Positions 16,574 to 25,539 of a stretch of DNA of 64,000 bases are shown here, one piece after another (position 1 is the stretch's first letter; every line of letters begins with the position of its first letter). The notes beneath the pieces are model-generated. The model ran no database searches, had not been told where the DNA came from, and saw only the letters and a list, made by a program, of their open reading frames with translations. The stretch covers positions 3,651,471 through 3,715,470 of the forward strand of contig NZ_CP086111.1 of NCBI RefSeq assembly GCF_016806835.2, in the 5' to 3' direction. The stretch comes from Skermanella rosea (GTDB lineage: Bacteria; Pseudomonadota; Alphaproteobacteria; Azospirillales; Azospirillaceae). The position numbers and the translations under genes were made by a program.

Positions 16574-17957
16574 GCCGCGCACCTTCCCGCAGCTGGCGAG
16601 GCGCGCGGTTGCCGATACCCAGCTCCGCCGCAACATCGGCAACGCCACCCAGACGATCCGCACCAAGCGCGCCGCCGTCGTCGCCGAGGTGCCGGACTGG
16701 GAGGAGCTGCGCGAGGCCGGCCGCTCCCTGAAGGAGCACACGCTGCGCAACCTGGACCGCTACCTGGTCCAGCTGGAGGAGTCGGTCACCAAGGCCGGCG
16801 GGCAGGTCCACTGGGCAAGGGACGGCGCGGAAGCCACCCGCATCGTCACCGACATCGCCAAGCGGCATTCCGTCAAGGAGGTGATCAAGGTCAAGTCGAT
16901 CACGACGGAGGAGATCAAGCTGAACGAGGCGCTGGAGGATGCGGGCATCCGGCCGTTCGAGACCGACCTGGCCGAGCTGATCATCCAGCTCGGCGACGAC
17001 GTCTCTTCCCATATCCTGGTGCCGGCGATCCACCGCAACCGGGCGGAGATCCGCGAACTGTTCATGCGGAAGCTGGGGCTGACGGAATTGTCCGACCGCC
17101 CGTCCGACCTGACCGCGGCGGCGCGCTCATACCTGCGCGAGAAGTTCCTGACCGTGCCCATGGCGGTCAGCGGGGCCAATTTCGGCATCTGCGACACCGG
17201 CACGATCTGCGTCGTGGAGTCGGAGGGGAACGGCCGCATGTGCCTGACGCTGCCCAAGGTGCTGGTCAGCGTGATGGGGATCGAGAAGCTGGTGCCGACC
17301 TGGGAGGACATGGAAGTCTTCCTCCAGCTCCTGCCGCGGTCCTCCACCGGCGAGCGGATGAACCCCTACAATTCCCTGTGGACAGGCGTCACGCCGGGGG
17401 ACGGCCCGCAGGAATTCCACCTGGTGCTGCTCGACAACCGCCGAACCGACGTGCTGGCCGACCGGACCGGACGGCAGACGCTCAACTGCATCCGGTGCAG
17501 CGCCTGCCTGAACGTCTGCCCCGTCTATGCCCGGACGGGCGGCCATGCCTATCATTCCGAATACCAGGGACCGATCGGCGCGATCCTCACGCCCCAGCTC
17601 CACGGGATGGACGCGGCGGCTTCGCTCCCCTTCGCCTCGTCGCTGTGCGGCGCCTGCTACGAGGTCTGCCCGGTCAAGATCAACATTCCCGAGGTGCTGG
17701 TCCATCTGCGCACCCGGGCGGTCGCCCGAAGCGGCCCCAGCCTGGAGAAACTCGCCATGGGCGCCGCGATCCGCATGTTCGACAATCCCGGCCTGCTGGA
17801 GACCGCGCAGAAGATCGCGCGGATCGCGCAGCGTCCGTTCGTCAGCGACGGCTACATCACCGGCGGGCTGGGGCCGGTCCGCCAGTGGACAAGGGCGCGG
17901 GACCTTCCCGCCGTGCCCGACCAGAGTTTCCGCGAGTGGTGGAGGACACGCCGGTGA
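16557..17957 (+). CDS. lutB: Lactate utilization protein LutB (LldF), ferredoxin-type subunit
   Basis: A 466-residue protein with an N-terminal LUD domain and two 4Fe-4S motifs near residues 310-365: CIRCSACLNVCPVYART and CGACYEVCPVKINIP. It passes electrons from lactate oxidation toward the respiratory chain together with LutA and LutC. The blocks GANFGICDTGTICVVESEGN and LVSVMGIEKLVPTWED are typical. Overlaps with both neighbours show one translational unit. Length matches the family (about 470). Confidence 0.94.
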   Translation: MASAAEPRTFPQLARRAVADTQLRRNIGNATQTIRTKRAAVVAEVPDWEELREAGRSLKEHTLRNLDRYLVQLEESVTKAGGQVHWARDGAEATRIVTDIAKRHSVKEVIKVKSITTEEIKLNEALEDAGIRPFETDLAELIIQLGDDVSSHILVPAIHRNRAEIRELFMRKLGLTELSDRPSDLTAAARSYLREKFLTVPMAVSGANFGICDTGTICVVESEGNGRMCLTLPKVLVSVMGIEKLVPTWEDMEVFLQLLPRSSTGERMNPYNSLWTGVTPGDGPQEFHLVLLDNRRTDVLADRTGRQTLNCIRCSACLNVCPVYARTGGHAYHSEYQGPIGAILTPQLHGMDAAASLPFASSLCGACYEVCPVKINIPEVLVHLRTRAVARSGPSLEKLAMGAAIRMFDNPGLLETAQKIARIAQRPFVSDGYITGGLGPVRQWTRARDLPAVPDQSFREWWRTRR

Positions 17958-18568
17958 GCGCCGCGCGCGAGGAGATCCTGGGTCGCGTCAGGGCGGCCCT
18001 GGCCGGCGATCCGGCCGGGGAAATCGCCATCGCCCGGGACTACAGGACGTCGCCCGGCCTGTCGGGCGCCGGTCTGGTCGACCGCTTCGCCGAGCGGGCG
18101 GAAGCCTACAAGGCGACCGTGCGGCGGGTCGACGCCGCAGGCGCCACGGAGGCGATCCGGCGGCTTCAGGGGCGCTTCGTCGTTCCGGCAGATCTGGCGG
18201 AGTCCTGGCTGCCGGCCGATTTCGTGCGGGACGACGGCAACCTGGACCACCGCGAACTGGATGCCGTGGCCGGGGTGGTCACCAACTGCGCCCTGGCCAT
18301 CGCCGAGACCGGGACAATCGTGCTGGATGCCGGGGCGGAACAGGGGCGCCGGGCGATCACCCTGCTGCCCGACTTCCATGTCTGCATCGTTCCGGCCGAC
18401 CGGATCGTCGCGTCGGTACCCGAAGCCATCAGGGCGCTGCGCGGCTCCCTGCCCCGCCCGCTGACCTTCATGTCAGGGCCGTCGGCGACCTCCGACATCG
18501 AGCTGAACAGGGTCGAGGGCGTCCACGGCCCGCGCAGGCTGGAGATTCTGATCGTCGGGACGGCCTAG
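17954..18568 (+). CDS. lutC: Lactate utilization protein LutC (LldG)
   Basis: A 204-residue LUD-domain protein. AVAGVVTNCALAIAETGTIVLDAG is the LutC signature, followed by HVCIVPADRIVASV and the C-terminal SGPSATSDIELNRVEGVHGPR. It completes the LutABC L-lactate oxidation complex. The GTG start at 17954 overlaps the lutB TGA (GTGA). No lactate permease is present nearby. The gene ends just before a palindromic element that may act as terminator. Confidence 0.93.
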   Translation: MSAAREEILGRVRAALAGDPAGEIAIARDYRTSPGLSGAGLVDRFAERAEAYKATVRRVDAAGATEAIRRLQGRFVVPADLAESWLPADFVRDDGNLDHRELDAVAGVVTNCALAIAETGTIVLDAGAEQGRRAITLLPDFHVCIVPADRIVASVPEAIRALRGSLPRPLTFMSGPSATSDIELNRVEGVHGPRRLEILIVGTA

Positions 18569-18575
18569 AACTGAA

Positions 18576-18757
18576 CCCGATCAGGTTGATCGGCCCGAGA
18601 CAGCTGATCCGATGCGTTGCGCCATGGGCGCAACCTACGATCGTCGACCCGCATCACCTCCGCCCTGCATCGAGCCGTAGGTTGCGTCCATGGCGCAACA
18701 CAGTGCGGCGAGTGGAACGGCCGGCTGCGAGGACCGGAGCGGTTCAACCTGATCGGG
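18576..18757. repeat. Nested palindromic element (REP/MITE-like)
   Basis: A 182-base non-coding element. Outer arms CCCGATCAGGTTGA (18576-18589) and TCAACCTGATCGGG (18744-18757) pair perfectly. Inner 24-base arms at 18616-18639 and 18676-18699 pair with a single mismatch, and each arm itself contains a GCCATGGGC-like palindrome. The transcript would fold into a long branched hairpin. It lies between the convergent lutC and cyclase genes, as REP-type elements and small non-autonomous transposable repeats often do. Confidence 0.75.
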
Positions 18758-18764
18758 GACCGCT

Positions 18765-20228
18765 CTAGCGGAGCCGGGTTGCCGGGGTCAAAGACCCGCC
18801 TCCCGCCACCCTGAAGACCGGCATCTCCAGGTTGACGCCCTTCAGATGCGCCGTCCGCCGCTCGACGACGAAGGGCTCCAGCAGTTCCCCGACGCCGGGA
18901 TAGTCATGGACGTCCCCGGTCAGGTAGATCTCCTCGGCCTGGGCAAGGCTCTGCACCCGAGCCGCGATGTTCACCGCCTGGCCGAAATAGTCGAGTTGGT
19001 CGTTCGACGTGACGGCGATCGAGGCACCCTTGTGCAGGCCGATCTTCAGGATCAACGGCCGGTCGACATGGTCCCGATTGAACCGCTCCATCTCGTCGAG
19101 CATGGCCACAGCGGCGGCGACCGCGTCGCGCGGGTTCAGGAAGGCCGCCATGACGGCGTCCCCGATGGTCTTGATCACGGTGCCGCCGTTGGCGACCGTG
19201 ACGTCGCGGAGCCGGTCGAAATGCTGCTGGACCAGGGAGAAGGCGCTGAGGTCGCCGATCCTGTCATACAAGGCGGTGGAGCTCTTCAGGTCGGTGAACA
19301 GCAGGGTTATGTCCTTGACGCCGATCCCCTCGGTCGCGCGGATCAGTTCGGACCGGAACAAGGTGCGGAAGGTCTGGGTGGTGAGCAGCCGCTTGCCGGT
19401 CAGGAACGGCCTGAACAGGATGTCCGGATGGGAGAAGCCCGGCGACGTCACGGTCAGGCCGAACAGGCGGCGCCGCGCCGAGGCGTTCCGGATCTCCAGG
19501 ACGATGCGGCCGGCGGCGATCCGGCCCGTCGCCGGCGCGCACGACCTGTCTTCGTAATTGACGGCCAACGGCCGCGGCGCGGGCGGCGCGTCCTCGGCGA
19601 CGGTGAACTCGAAGCCGTCGTCGGCGTCGAAATCCCAGCCGAGCAGGGTTCCCTCCCCCACGTCGATCTCGATCCGCTCGACCGCGTGCGGCTGTATGAA
19701 TCGGACCTCCGGAGTCGCCGCCGCGAAATGGTCCATCCAGGGCTTCCCGTCCGGCGTCACGCCGTCGAGCGTGACGCGGCATTCGAAGCAGTAATCCCGT
19801 GCCGGCAGGGCGTCCGGATCATGGAACCTGATCCGGCGGACATTGGCGCAGACCGTGAAGGTGATGGTGATGTAGTCGTCCAGCACCGCTTCGTAATCGG
19901 TGCGGCACAGGGCGCAGCGATAATGCTTTTCGAGGGTGCGCAGGCTGCCGAAGCTCTCGACGATGCAGGCGCACAGCGGGCAGACCAGGAGCCAGTCCAT
20001 CTCGAACAGGCCGAGCGAGGACGCGTGGAGGAACAGGTCGATCGCCTCCGCTTCCGCGATGCCCCGTTCGGCGCCGAACGCCAGCGGATTGACCCGATAG
20101 AGCTCCCGGTCGTCGGCGGTGCGCAGGAAGCTTTCGAGCTTCGACATGACCCGCGGGCTCCAGGCCCGCACCGTTTCCAGCGTTGCGAGGCGCCTGTCCA
20201 ACTCCGCCTCGTCGATCCCCGTCTTCAT
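18765..20228 (-). CDS. Class III adenylate/guanylate cyclase with N-terminal zinc-ribbon regulatory region
   Basis: A 487-residue cytoplasmic protein. Residues ~1-290 resemble the DUF5939-type region and include a Cys cluster, CPLCAC near residue 83 and CALC near 107, that probably binds zinc. Residues ~305-470 are a class III cyclase domain: metal-binding Asp in LLFTDLKSSTALY, second Asp in KTIGDAVMAAF, and LDYFGQAVNIAARVQ for the transition-state region. It should make cAMP (or cGMP) from the nucleoside triphosphate. No membrane segment is present. A strong RBS (GGGGGGAAA) precedes the ATG. Confidence 0.88.
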   Translation of the reverse strand: MKTGIDEAELDRRLATLETVRAWSPRVMSKLESFLRTADDRELYRVNPLAFGAERGIAEAEAIDLFLHASSLGLFEMDWLLVCPLCACIVESFGSLRTLEKHYRCALCRTDYEAVLDDYITITFTVCANVRRIRFHDPDALPARDYCFECRVTLDGVTPDGKPWMDHFAAATPEVRFIQPHAVERIEIDVGEGTLLGWDFDADDGFEFTVAEDAPPAPRPLAVNYEDRSCAPATGRIAAGRIVLEIRNASARRRLFGLTVTSPGFSHPDILFRPFLTGKRLLTTQTFRTLFRSELIRATEGIGVKDITLLFTDLKSSTALYDRIGDLSAFSLVQQHFDRLRDVTVANGGTVIKTIGDAVMAAFLNPRDAVAAAVAMLDEMERFNRDHVDRPLILKIGLHKGASIAVTSNDQLDYFGQAVNIAARVQSLAQAEEIYLTGDVHDYPGVGELLEPFVVERRTAHLKGVNLEMPVFRVAGGGSLTPATRLR

Positions 20229-20380
20229 GGTTTCCCCCCTCGTTCGAACGATCGTTGCCGAGGATTCTCCGTTCCCAACAGGAACAAATCATGAACCGCA
20301 TTCTACAGCACAGGTCCGGGCGTGCCAGTGCTCATTGGGGGCGGTCGAAGGAGCGGCTAACCCGGGATCGCGGGGCATGC

Positions 20381-20914
20381 TCACGGGACGGCGGGCGGCG
20401 TCTCCTTCATTCTCTGCTTCGCTTGGCGGTACTGTTCCTTGAACGCCGCCTTCAGGGCCTGCTTGCTCATCTGGCCGTCCTGCTTGAAATAGGCCTCGGT
20501 CGTGTGGCCGACGGCATAGGTCACGGCCCCGCACAGCACGGCATCCGCCGCCATGGCCGGGATCGTCCCCAGGCCGGTGAGCTTCAGGGCGTCGTTGACG
20601 AACTTGCCACCCGCGAGCAGCAGGCCGGTCGAGAGCCCCATGCCCCGCAGGATCTGGAACAGCAGGCCCCTGGCCTTGTCCTTGTCCCACAGATGGCCGT
20701 AGGCGCGGCCGATGAAGACGATCATCGTCATGTTGATCATCACCAGCGCGACCCAGGAGACCGCGGGCCATGCCCCCCAGAAGGCGGCCTGCGCGGTCGC
20801 ATGGTTGATGATCACTCCGGCCCGTTCCGCCGGGGTCCGGGTATCGTCGTCGGCCTCCTCGAAGCTCCTGTCGATCTCCTCGGTCTTCGGTTCGGGTTGC
20901 TTCTCCCCGGCCAT
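20381..20914 (-). CDS. DUF697-like inner-membrane protein
   Basis: A 177-residue protein with an acidic N-terminus, then a hydrophobic region (AAFWGAWPAVSWVALVMINM and on to about residue 135). The Gly-rich ILRGMGLSTGLLLAGGKFVND and GLGTIPAMAADAVLCGAVTYAVGHTTEAYF match the DUF697 group, often found next to or fused with small GTPases. A basic tail ends it. It starts at ATG 20914, which shares one base with the stop of the 96-residue gene upstream (TGATG), so the two are one operon. Function unknown. Confidence 0.72.
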   Translation of the reverse strand: MAGEKQPEPKTEEIDRSFEEADDDTRTPAERAGVIINHATAQAAFWGAWPAVSWVALVMINMTMIVFIGRAYGHLWDKDKARGLLFQILRGMGLSTGLLLAGGKFVNDALKLTGLGTIPAMAADAVLCGAVTYAVGHTTEAYFKQDGQMSKQALKAAFKEQYRQAKQRMKETPPAVP

Positions 20915-21204
20915 CACGCCTCCTCGCGTCCCGCGGAAGCCGGCTTGCGGCCCTCCGTCTCGTCGACCACTTCGCTCACCGCCTCGGCCAGGGTTTCGAG
21001 GACGTCGGCAAGCTGGTCGGGCGGCAGGTCGTTCGCCTCCACCCCGGCGGCCTCCAGCATGCGGACAACCTCGTCGGGGTCGAGGTTCCGGGCCAGGATC
21101 TCGAGGTGATCGCCGTCGAGCGACGCCAAGGCATCGCTCACGGCATCGCCGGCGATGCCGAGATGTCCTTGGAGGGTTTCGACCAGCTGGTCGAAATCGA
21201 TCAT
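20914..21204 (-). CDS. Small acidic hypothetical protein, first gene of a two-gene operon
   Basis: A 96-residue, strongly acidic, helical protein without Cys, signal peptide or membrane segment. It contains LDPDEVVRMLEAAGVEANDLPPDQ, a pattern of short helices separated by D-P and P-P turns. I do not recognise a family. Its stop overlaps the start of the DUF697-like membrane protein, so it may be a soluble partner of it. The ATG is preceded by GGGAG. Confidence 0.65.
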   Translation of the reverse strand: MIDFDQLVETLQGHLGIAGDAVSDALASLDGDHLEILARNLDPDEVVRMLEAAGVEANDLPPDQLADVLETLAEAVSEVVDETEGRKPASAGREEA

Positions 21205-21357
21205 CGCTGTCTCCCACTCATGGGCGGCACAGCCTCCCCGGCGCTCCCGAGAAAGGGATAGGGCACGAAAGGGATAGGGGCTGTACCAAAGTCGATTGAA
21301 ACAACATCAGGTTCAACATGTTGGCATGGCGAGCAATCGCAGACTATCCGGTGACCC

Positions 21358-21684
21358 ATGACGGACCTATTGCAGCCCGCCACGGCGGAAGCTCCCTTCG
21401 ATTGGCACTTCCCGGTACGACCGGGTTGGGAAAACGGGACGGACACGCTGTCCCGCCCCGCCGATGACGAACCTGCGAGATGCTGGAAGGCGGTCCTGGC
21501 GGATCTGCTGGACCAGGCGCTGACCGTCGATGCCTTCACCGAGACGGCCCGGCAGGCGTTCGGCGAGGACTGCACCGTGGTTCCGCCGGGCGGGGGCCTC
21601 TCGATGCAGCAGTTCACGCCGCCTCGGCGGATCGTCATCACGAACATGGTCGACGACATGGTCACCGGGGCCGCCTGCTACTAG
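21358..21684 (+). CDS. Hypothetical 108-residue protein, possible I78-type inhibitor-like tail
   Basis: A soluble 108-residue protein with no signal peptide. The last 35 residues (VVPPGGGLSMQQFTPPRRIVI, then VTGAACY) recall the end of peptidase inhibitor I78 proteins, where P-G-x-x-x-T-x-x-x-x-x-P-x-R-x-x-V precedes a terminal Cys. The N-terminal 60 residues are not related, so this is only a suggestion. It is divergent from the acidic protein gene and convergent with wrbA. Confidence 0.5.
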   Translation: MTDLLQPATAEAPFDWHFPVRPGWENGTDTLSRPADDEPARCWKAVLADLLDQALTVDAFTETARQAFGEDCTVVPPGGGLSMQQFTPPRRIVITNMVDDMVTGAACY

Positions 21685-21699
21685 CAGGCCCGCCTGGGA

Positions 21700-22380
21700 T
21701 CAGGGCTGCCCGGCGGTCCCGCCGACCTCGTTCTCCGGAGTCTGCATGTCCGGGGCCACGGGACCGCCCTCGCCTGCCGTGCCGGACAGCTTGGCGGTGA
21801 TCTCGGCCACGTGCCGGCCCTGGAAGCGCGCCCCGTCCAGCTCGTTCCGGCTCGGCTGGCGGGAGCCGTCGCCGCCGGCCAGGGTGCTGGCGCCGTAGGG
21901 CGTTCCGCCGCTGACCTCGTCCAGCCGGGTCTGACCGGGGAAGCTGTAGGGCAGGCCCACGATGATCATGCCGTGGTGCATCAGGTTGGTGATGATCGAG
22001 AACAGGGTGGTCTCCTGCCCGCCGTGCTGGGACGCGGTGCTGGTGAAGGCGCTGCCGACCTTGCCGACCAGGGCTCCCTTGACCCACAGGCCGCCGGTCT
22101 GGTCCCAGAAGTTCGCCATCTGGGACGTGATGCGGCCATAGCGGGTGGGCGTGCCGACGATGATGGCGTCGTAGTCGCCCAGCTCGTTCGGGCTGGCGAT
22201 CGGAGCAGCCTGGTCCAGTTTCATGTGGGCGTTGCGGGCGACATCCTCGGGGACGAGTTCCGGCACCCGCTTGACGGCGACCTCCGTCCCCGGCACCGAC
22301 CGGGCTCCCTCGGCGATGGCGTCGGCCATCTGCTCGATATGTCCGTAGCTCGAATAATACAGCACCAGCACCTTCGGCAT
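21700..22380 (-). CDS. wrbA: NAD(P)H:quinone oxidoreductase WrbA
   Basis: A 226-residue flavodoxin-like protein. [18 protein letters not shown] is the FMN phosphate-binding loop, [24 protein letters not shown] the WrbA signature, and [14 protein letters not shown] the second flavin loop. WrbA is an FMN-dependent tetramer that reduces quinones by two electrons and protects against redox cycling. The C-terminus carries an extra ~30-residue acidic, Gly/Pro-rich tail beyond the usual ~200 residues. The ATG at 22380 was chosen at the start of homology. Confidence 0.93.
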   Translation of the reverse strand: MPKVLVLYYSSYGHIEQMADAIAEGARSVPGTEVAVKRVPELVPEDVARNAHMKLDQAAPIASPNELGDYDAIIVGTPTRYGRITSQMANFWDQTGGLWVKGALVGKVGSAFTSTASQHGGQETTLFSIITNLMHHGMIIVGLPYSFPGQTRLDEVSGGTPYGASTLAGGDGSRQPSRNELDGARFQGRHVAEITAKLSGTAGEGGPVAPDMQTPENEVGGTAGQP

Positions 22381-22618
22381 CGACCAATATCCCTTTGAAA
22401 ACAGAGAAGGCTGTCCGGCGCCGCCCGCGGCGGCCCCGGTCTGCCGTGAAAACCCGCGCTGTTCCTCTTGGTTCCTGAACGGGCTGCGGGATGACGCGCT
22501 CCGGGACAGGCGCCGCGCTGCCTGCATGCCCTGCCGTCGAGACCAAGCCGGTCGCGGATTGTTGAGAAGAACGAGCCTCTCGGTGTCTCCTTGCGGGAAA
22601 ACGACGGGGGAGCAAGCG

Positions 22619-22924
22619 ATGGAACGCAGATTTGTCTGGCCGGCCGTCTGCTGCCTTGGTCTTGCCCTAGTGGCGATCGGGCTGGTCTGGGCCTTCGGCG
22701 ATTATGCGGGGATCAGCCTGACCGCCGGATGGGCGGTGGCGCTCGCCGTCGCCGCGACGATGGCGCTCGGCCTGGGCCTGATGGCGGTCATCTTCTATGG
22801 CCGGCGAAGCCGGCGCGACCAAGCGGTGGATCGGACGATCGATGGAAAGCCCACGGGGACGCCCGTTGGAAGGAGTGACCCGCCTTCGGGCGGGTCAAGC
22901 CGTCGAGGGATCGACCGTCAGTAG
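22619..22924 (+). CDS. Small two-helix membrane protein
   Basis: A 101-residue protein with two hydrophobic segments ([20 protein letters not shown], and residues ~35-60) and a basic, Ser/Gly-rich tail. No family recognised. It starts at an ATG preceded by GGGGGAGC. The last seven bases overlap the convergent small gene. A perfect UUCG-loop hairpin lies within its final codons, so transcription may terminate close to the stop. Confidence 0.6.
   Translation: MERRFVWPAVCCLGLALVAIGLVWAFGDYAGISLTAGWAVALAVAATMALGLGLMAVIFYGRRSRRDQAVDRTIDGKPTGTPVGRSDPPSGGSSRRGIDRQ
22876..22897. terminator. UUCG tetraloop hairpin
   Basis: TGACCCGCC and GGCGGGTCA pair perfectly around a TTCG loop. It falls inside the 3' end of the small membrane protein gene, where it may serve as the terminator for either convergent gene. 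No T-tract follows. Confidence 0.35.
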
Positions 22925-23115
22925 CGTCCCGGCGTGCCGCTGCCGCCGCCGACCTGCTCGCCGCTCCCGCCGCCCTGCCGGGAAGCATCGTAAGCCTTGA
23001 TTTCGGCGTCCAGTTCCATGCGGCGACGCCCCTGGGGGGAATCGTCCGGCGCGTCGCGGAGTTGCTGGAACTCCTGCATGGCCTTTTCGAGTTCTTCGGT
23101 ACTGCTGATCGGCAT
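22918..23115 (-). CDS. Small hydrophilic hypothetical protein
   Basis: A 65-residue protein: an N-terminal amphipathic helix (STEELEKAMQEFQQLRD), a basic central stretch (GRRRMELDAEIKAYDAS), and a Gly/Ser-rich tail. The ATG at 23115 follows TTGGAGCG. No known family. Small proteins of this charge pattern are common and often stress-related, but nothing in the sequence proves a role. Confidence 0.6.
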   Translation of the reverse strand: MPISSTEELEKAMQEFQQLRDAPDDSPQGRRRMELDAEIKAYDASRQGGGSGEQVGGGSGTPGRY

Positions 23116-23184
23116 GTCTCGCTCCAATTTCGGGTCTGCCTATCCTCAACAGATATGGCGACGAAACGGCGAGGCGATATTTTC

Positions 23185-24033
23185 TCAGCCGGTCACGTAA
23201 TGCGGTTCGGAGCGGTGGTGCAGGTCCTCGTAATGGACCAGGACCGGCTCGCCGAGCGGGACCGGCCGGCCGTCGCGCCAGGTCCACTCCCCGCGGTCGC
23301 AATCGGCCGCCCGGACATAACCGTTGATGTAGAGGCGCCGGTCAAGGCCGGAGCGGTTGGCGGCCGACCCATGGATCATGTACGGGTGCCACAGGCCGAC
23401 GTCGCCCGGCTCCATCTCGAAGTCGACCAGCCTGGAGGGATCGAGATCGTAGCGTTCCAGAGCCTCCTCCGCGATGCCCGAGCCCAGGATGCTGGCGCGC
23501 GGCAACAGGTCCAGGTCGCCCAGCAAGTGGCTGCCGGGGTAGAGGCGCATGGCCCCGCTCCGAGCCGTATGCGGGTCCACCGCCAGGCCTGTCTGCACAT
23601 AGGAGTCGGACAGGTTCCGGTAGGCCTCGCGCGGGCGGCGGAAACGGCTGTCCTGGTGGAAGGCGTAGTCGCCGCCGGCCGCCCCCGGCGGCTTCCAGTG
23701 AAGCTGGTTGATGATCTGCTTGAGATCCCCGCCCAGCAGCGGTTCGAGCAGCCGGAGCATGCGGTCGTCCTGGCGGAACGCGTTCAGCACCGGGTCGCCA
23801 TAGGACGGCCACTGCACCATGCGGACAGTATGGCCCAGGTTCTCGTCGTCGGCGACGCGGACGTGGAAGTTGCCGTGACGGAAACTGCTCGGGTGCTTCA
23901 GCCCGGCCTGGAACTGGCGGTCGAAGGCTTCGGCCAGCACCGACACGTCGGCGGCGGAAAAGACGCCCCGCACGACGACGAAACCGTCACGGCGATAGGC
24001 ATCCCGGATCTCGGATTCGGACGGCAGGGGCAT
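23185..24033 (-). CDS. Phytanoyl-CoA dioxygenase (PhyH) family protein
   Basis: A 282-residue Fe(II)/2-oxoglutarate-dependent oxygenase. The iron ligands are visible: His126 and Asp128 in FHQDSRF, and His221 in YMIHGSA. Arg233 is placed to bind 2-oxoglutarate. LYPGSHLLGDLDLL and EPGDVGLWHPYMIHGSA are typical of PhyH enzymes that hydroxylate small molecules or lipids. No partner gene suggests the substrate. It is transcribed away from a 467-base intergenic region that contains a perfect dyad. Confidence 0.88.
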   Translation of the reverse strand: MPLPSESEIRDAYRRDGFVVVRGVFSAADVSVLAEAFDRQFQAGLKHPSSFRHGNFHVRVADDENLGHTVRMVQWPSYGDPVLNAFRQDDRMLRLLEPLLGGDLKQIINQLHWKPPGAAGGDYAFHQDSRFRRPREAYRNLSDSYVQTGLAVDPHTARSGAMRLYPGSHLLGDLDLLPRASILGSGIAEEALERYDLDPSRLVDFEMEPGDVGLWHPYMIHGSAANRSGLDRRLYINGYVRAADCDRGEWTWRDGRPVPLGEPVLVHYEDLHHRSEPHYVTG

Positions 24034-24102
24034 GGTCGGCGTCTCCGGTCAAAGGACGGCACTCCCCAATTTCTCGCATTTCATCCCGCTTCGTCAATCA
24101 TT

Positions 24103-24123
24103 CCGCGTGCATCCTGCACGCGG
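24103..24123. promoter_or_regulatory. Perfect dyad in a 467-base intergenic region
   Basis: CCGCGTGCA and TGCACGCGG are separated by TCC, 70 bases upstream of the phyH-type start. It could be an operator. The rest of 24034-24500, between the divergent PhyH and MBL genes, shows an AT-richer patch (24248-24290) that may hold promoter elements but no convincing -35/-10 pair, and no gene. Confidence 0.4.
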
Positions 24124-24500
24124 TACATCCCAATCGCCGCGCGTACCCGACCGTCCGAACCCGACATGCCATGCCCTCCCGCTTCAGGGATTTCTTGTGG
24201 AAACCGCACTCGTCCGGCTTCCGACCCGAACTCCGCGCACAGGCAAGGAATTAATACTATTGCATCGAAGAATACGACTATACTTTGGGCATCCGCGGGC
24301 ATCTACTTTGATGCGGGCGGGAGCCGTCGATGCCTGCTCTTCATGATTGCAGACCCCTGATCCAGCGATGAGGAATGCCCGGACGCCTACCGCAGAGGTC
24401 GCCCCCGCCGGGGTCGGCACGGCTGACGCCAATCGCCGAGACGGTCGGCCACCGCCCCCTCCCGGCCCGCAGACAATCAACAACGACAAGGGAGAAATGA

Positions 24501-25493
24501 ATGTCCAGGAATGGCTTGTTTCTGTCGCGCCGCGAGATGCTGATCGGAGCCTCCGCCGCCGGCGTCGTGGGAAGCCTGGCGGTACCGCTGGGAAATCCCG
24601 CCTTCGCCCGGGCGCCTATGCTCAATACCCAGGCTCCGTATTTCTACCGGTTCAAGCTGGGCGACGCCGAAGGGACCATCGTGTCGGACGGCACCCTGCC
24701 GCTGGGCGATCCCCGCAAGAACTTCACCGGCCTCTCCGAAGAGGAGATCAAAAGCCAGCTTCACGATAATTTCCTGCCGAGCGACAATGCCGTGCTGGAG
24801 CAGAACGTGCTCGTGCTCAATACCGGTGACCGGCTCGTGCTGTTCGATACCGGCATGGGAAGCCTTCGGCTTTTCGGGCCGACCACGGGCAAGCTGATGA
24901 ACAGCCTCCGGCAGGCCGGCATCGATCCGAAGGACATCGACGCCGTCGTGATGTCGCACGCCCACATCGACCACTGCGGCGGCTGCATGGCCGACGATGG
25001 CACGCGGAACTTCCCGAACGCCCAGTACTACATCACCCAGGCTGATTACGATTTCTGGACCAACGAAGCCAACGTGCCCGCCCAGTTCAAGGTCTTCCTC
25101 GACACCGCCGTCAAGAACCTCGTTCCCAACCGCGACCGGATAAAGTTCATCAAGGACGGCGAGGAATTCCTGCCCGGCATCCATGCGATCCTGGCACCGG
25201 GGCATACCGTCGGGCATACGATCTTCATGATCAATTCAGGCAACAGCTCTCTGTGCTACATCGCGGACCTGGCGCATCACCCCGTCCTGCTGCTGGAAAA
25301 GCCGCTGACCGAATTCATGTACGATACCGATCCCAAGCAGTCGGCCCAGTCGCGCATGAAGATGCTGACCATGCTGGCGGCGAACCGGACCCCGATCCTC
25401 GCATACCATTTCGCGTGGCCCGGCATCGGCCACGTGGCGAAGCATGGCGAAGGCTTCCGCTACCATCCCCAGGGCATGAAGATGGAGCTCTGA
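24501..25493 (+). CDS. Exported metallo-beta-lactamase-fold hydrolase
   Basis: A 330-residue protein. The N-terminus carries a Tat-type signal (SRREMLIGASAAG) ending near AFARA, residue 37. The zinc motif HAHIDH is at residues 153-158. Later His/Asp ligands are in APGHTVGH and CYIADLAHHP, and the last His in AYHFAWPG. It resembles periplasmic MBL hydrolases of the AHL-lactonase/SdsA-like groups; lactone or ester hydrolysis is likely. GGGAG precedes the ATG. Confidence 0.87.
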   Translation: MSRNGLFLSRREMLIGASAAGVVGSLAVPLGNPAFARAPMLNTQAPYFYRFKLGDAEGTIVSDGTLPLGDPRKNFTGLSEEEIKSQLHDNFLPSDNAVLEQNVLVLNTGDRLVLFDTGMGSLRLFGPTTGKLMNSLRQAGIDPKDIDAVVMSHAHIDHCGGCMADDGTRNFPNAQYYITQADYDFWTNEANVPAQFKVFLDTAVKNLVPNRDRIKFIKDGEEFLPGIHAILAPGHTVGHTIFMINSGNSSLCYIADLAHHPVLLLEKPLTEFMYDTDPKQSAQSRMKMLTMLAANRTPILAYHFAWPGIGHVAKHGEGFRYHPQGMKMEL

Positions 25494-25539
25494 GAGGCGG
25501 ACGGCCGGCCAGGCCCGTCGCCTGGCCGGCCTCTTGCTG

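Noticed and set aside
18565-18814. Two short open frames on opposite strands after lutC
   Set aside because: Both lie in the palindromic element and lack ribosome binding sites.
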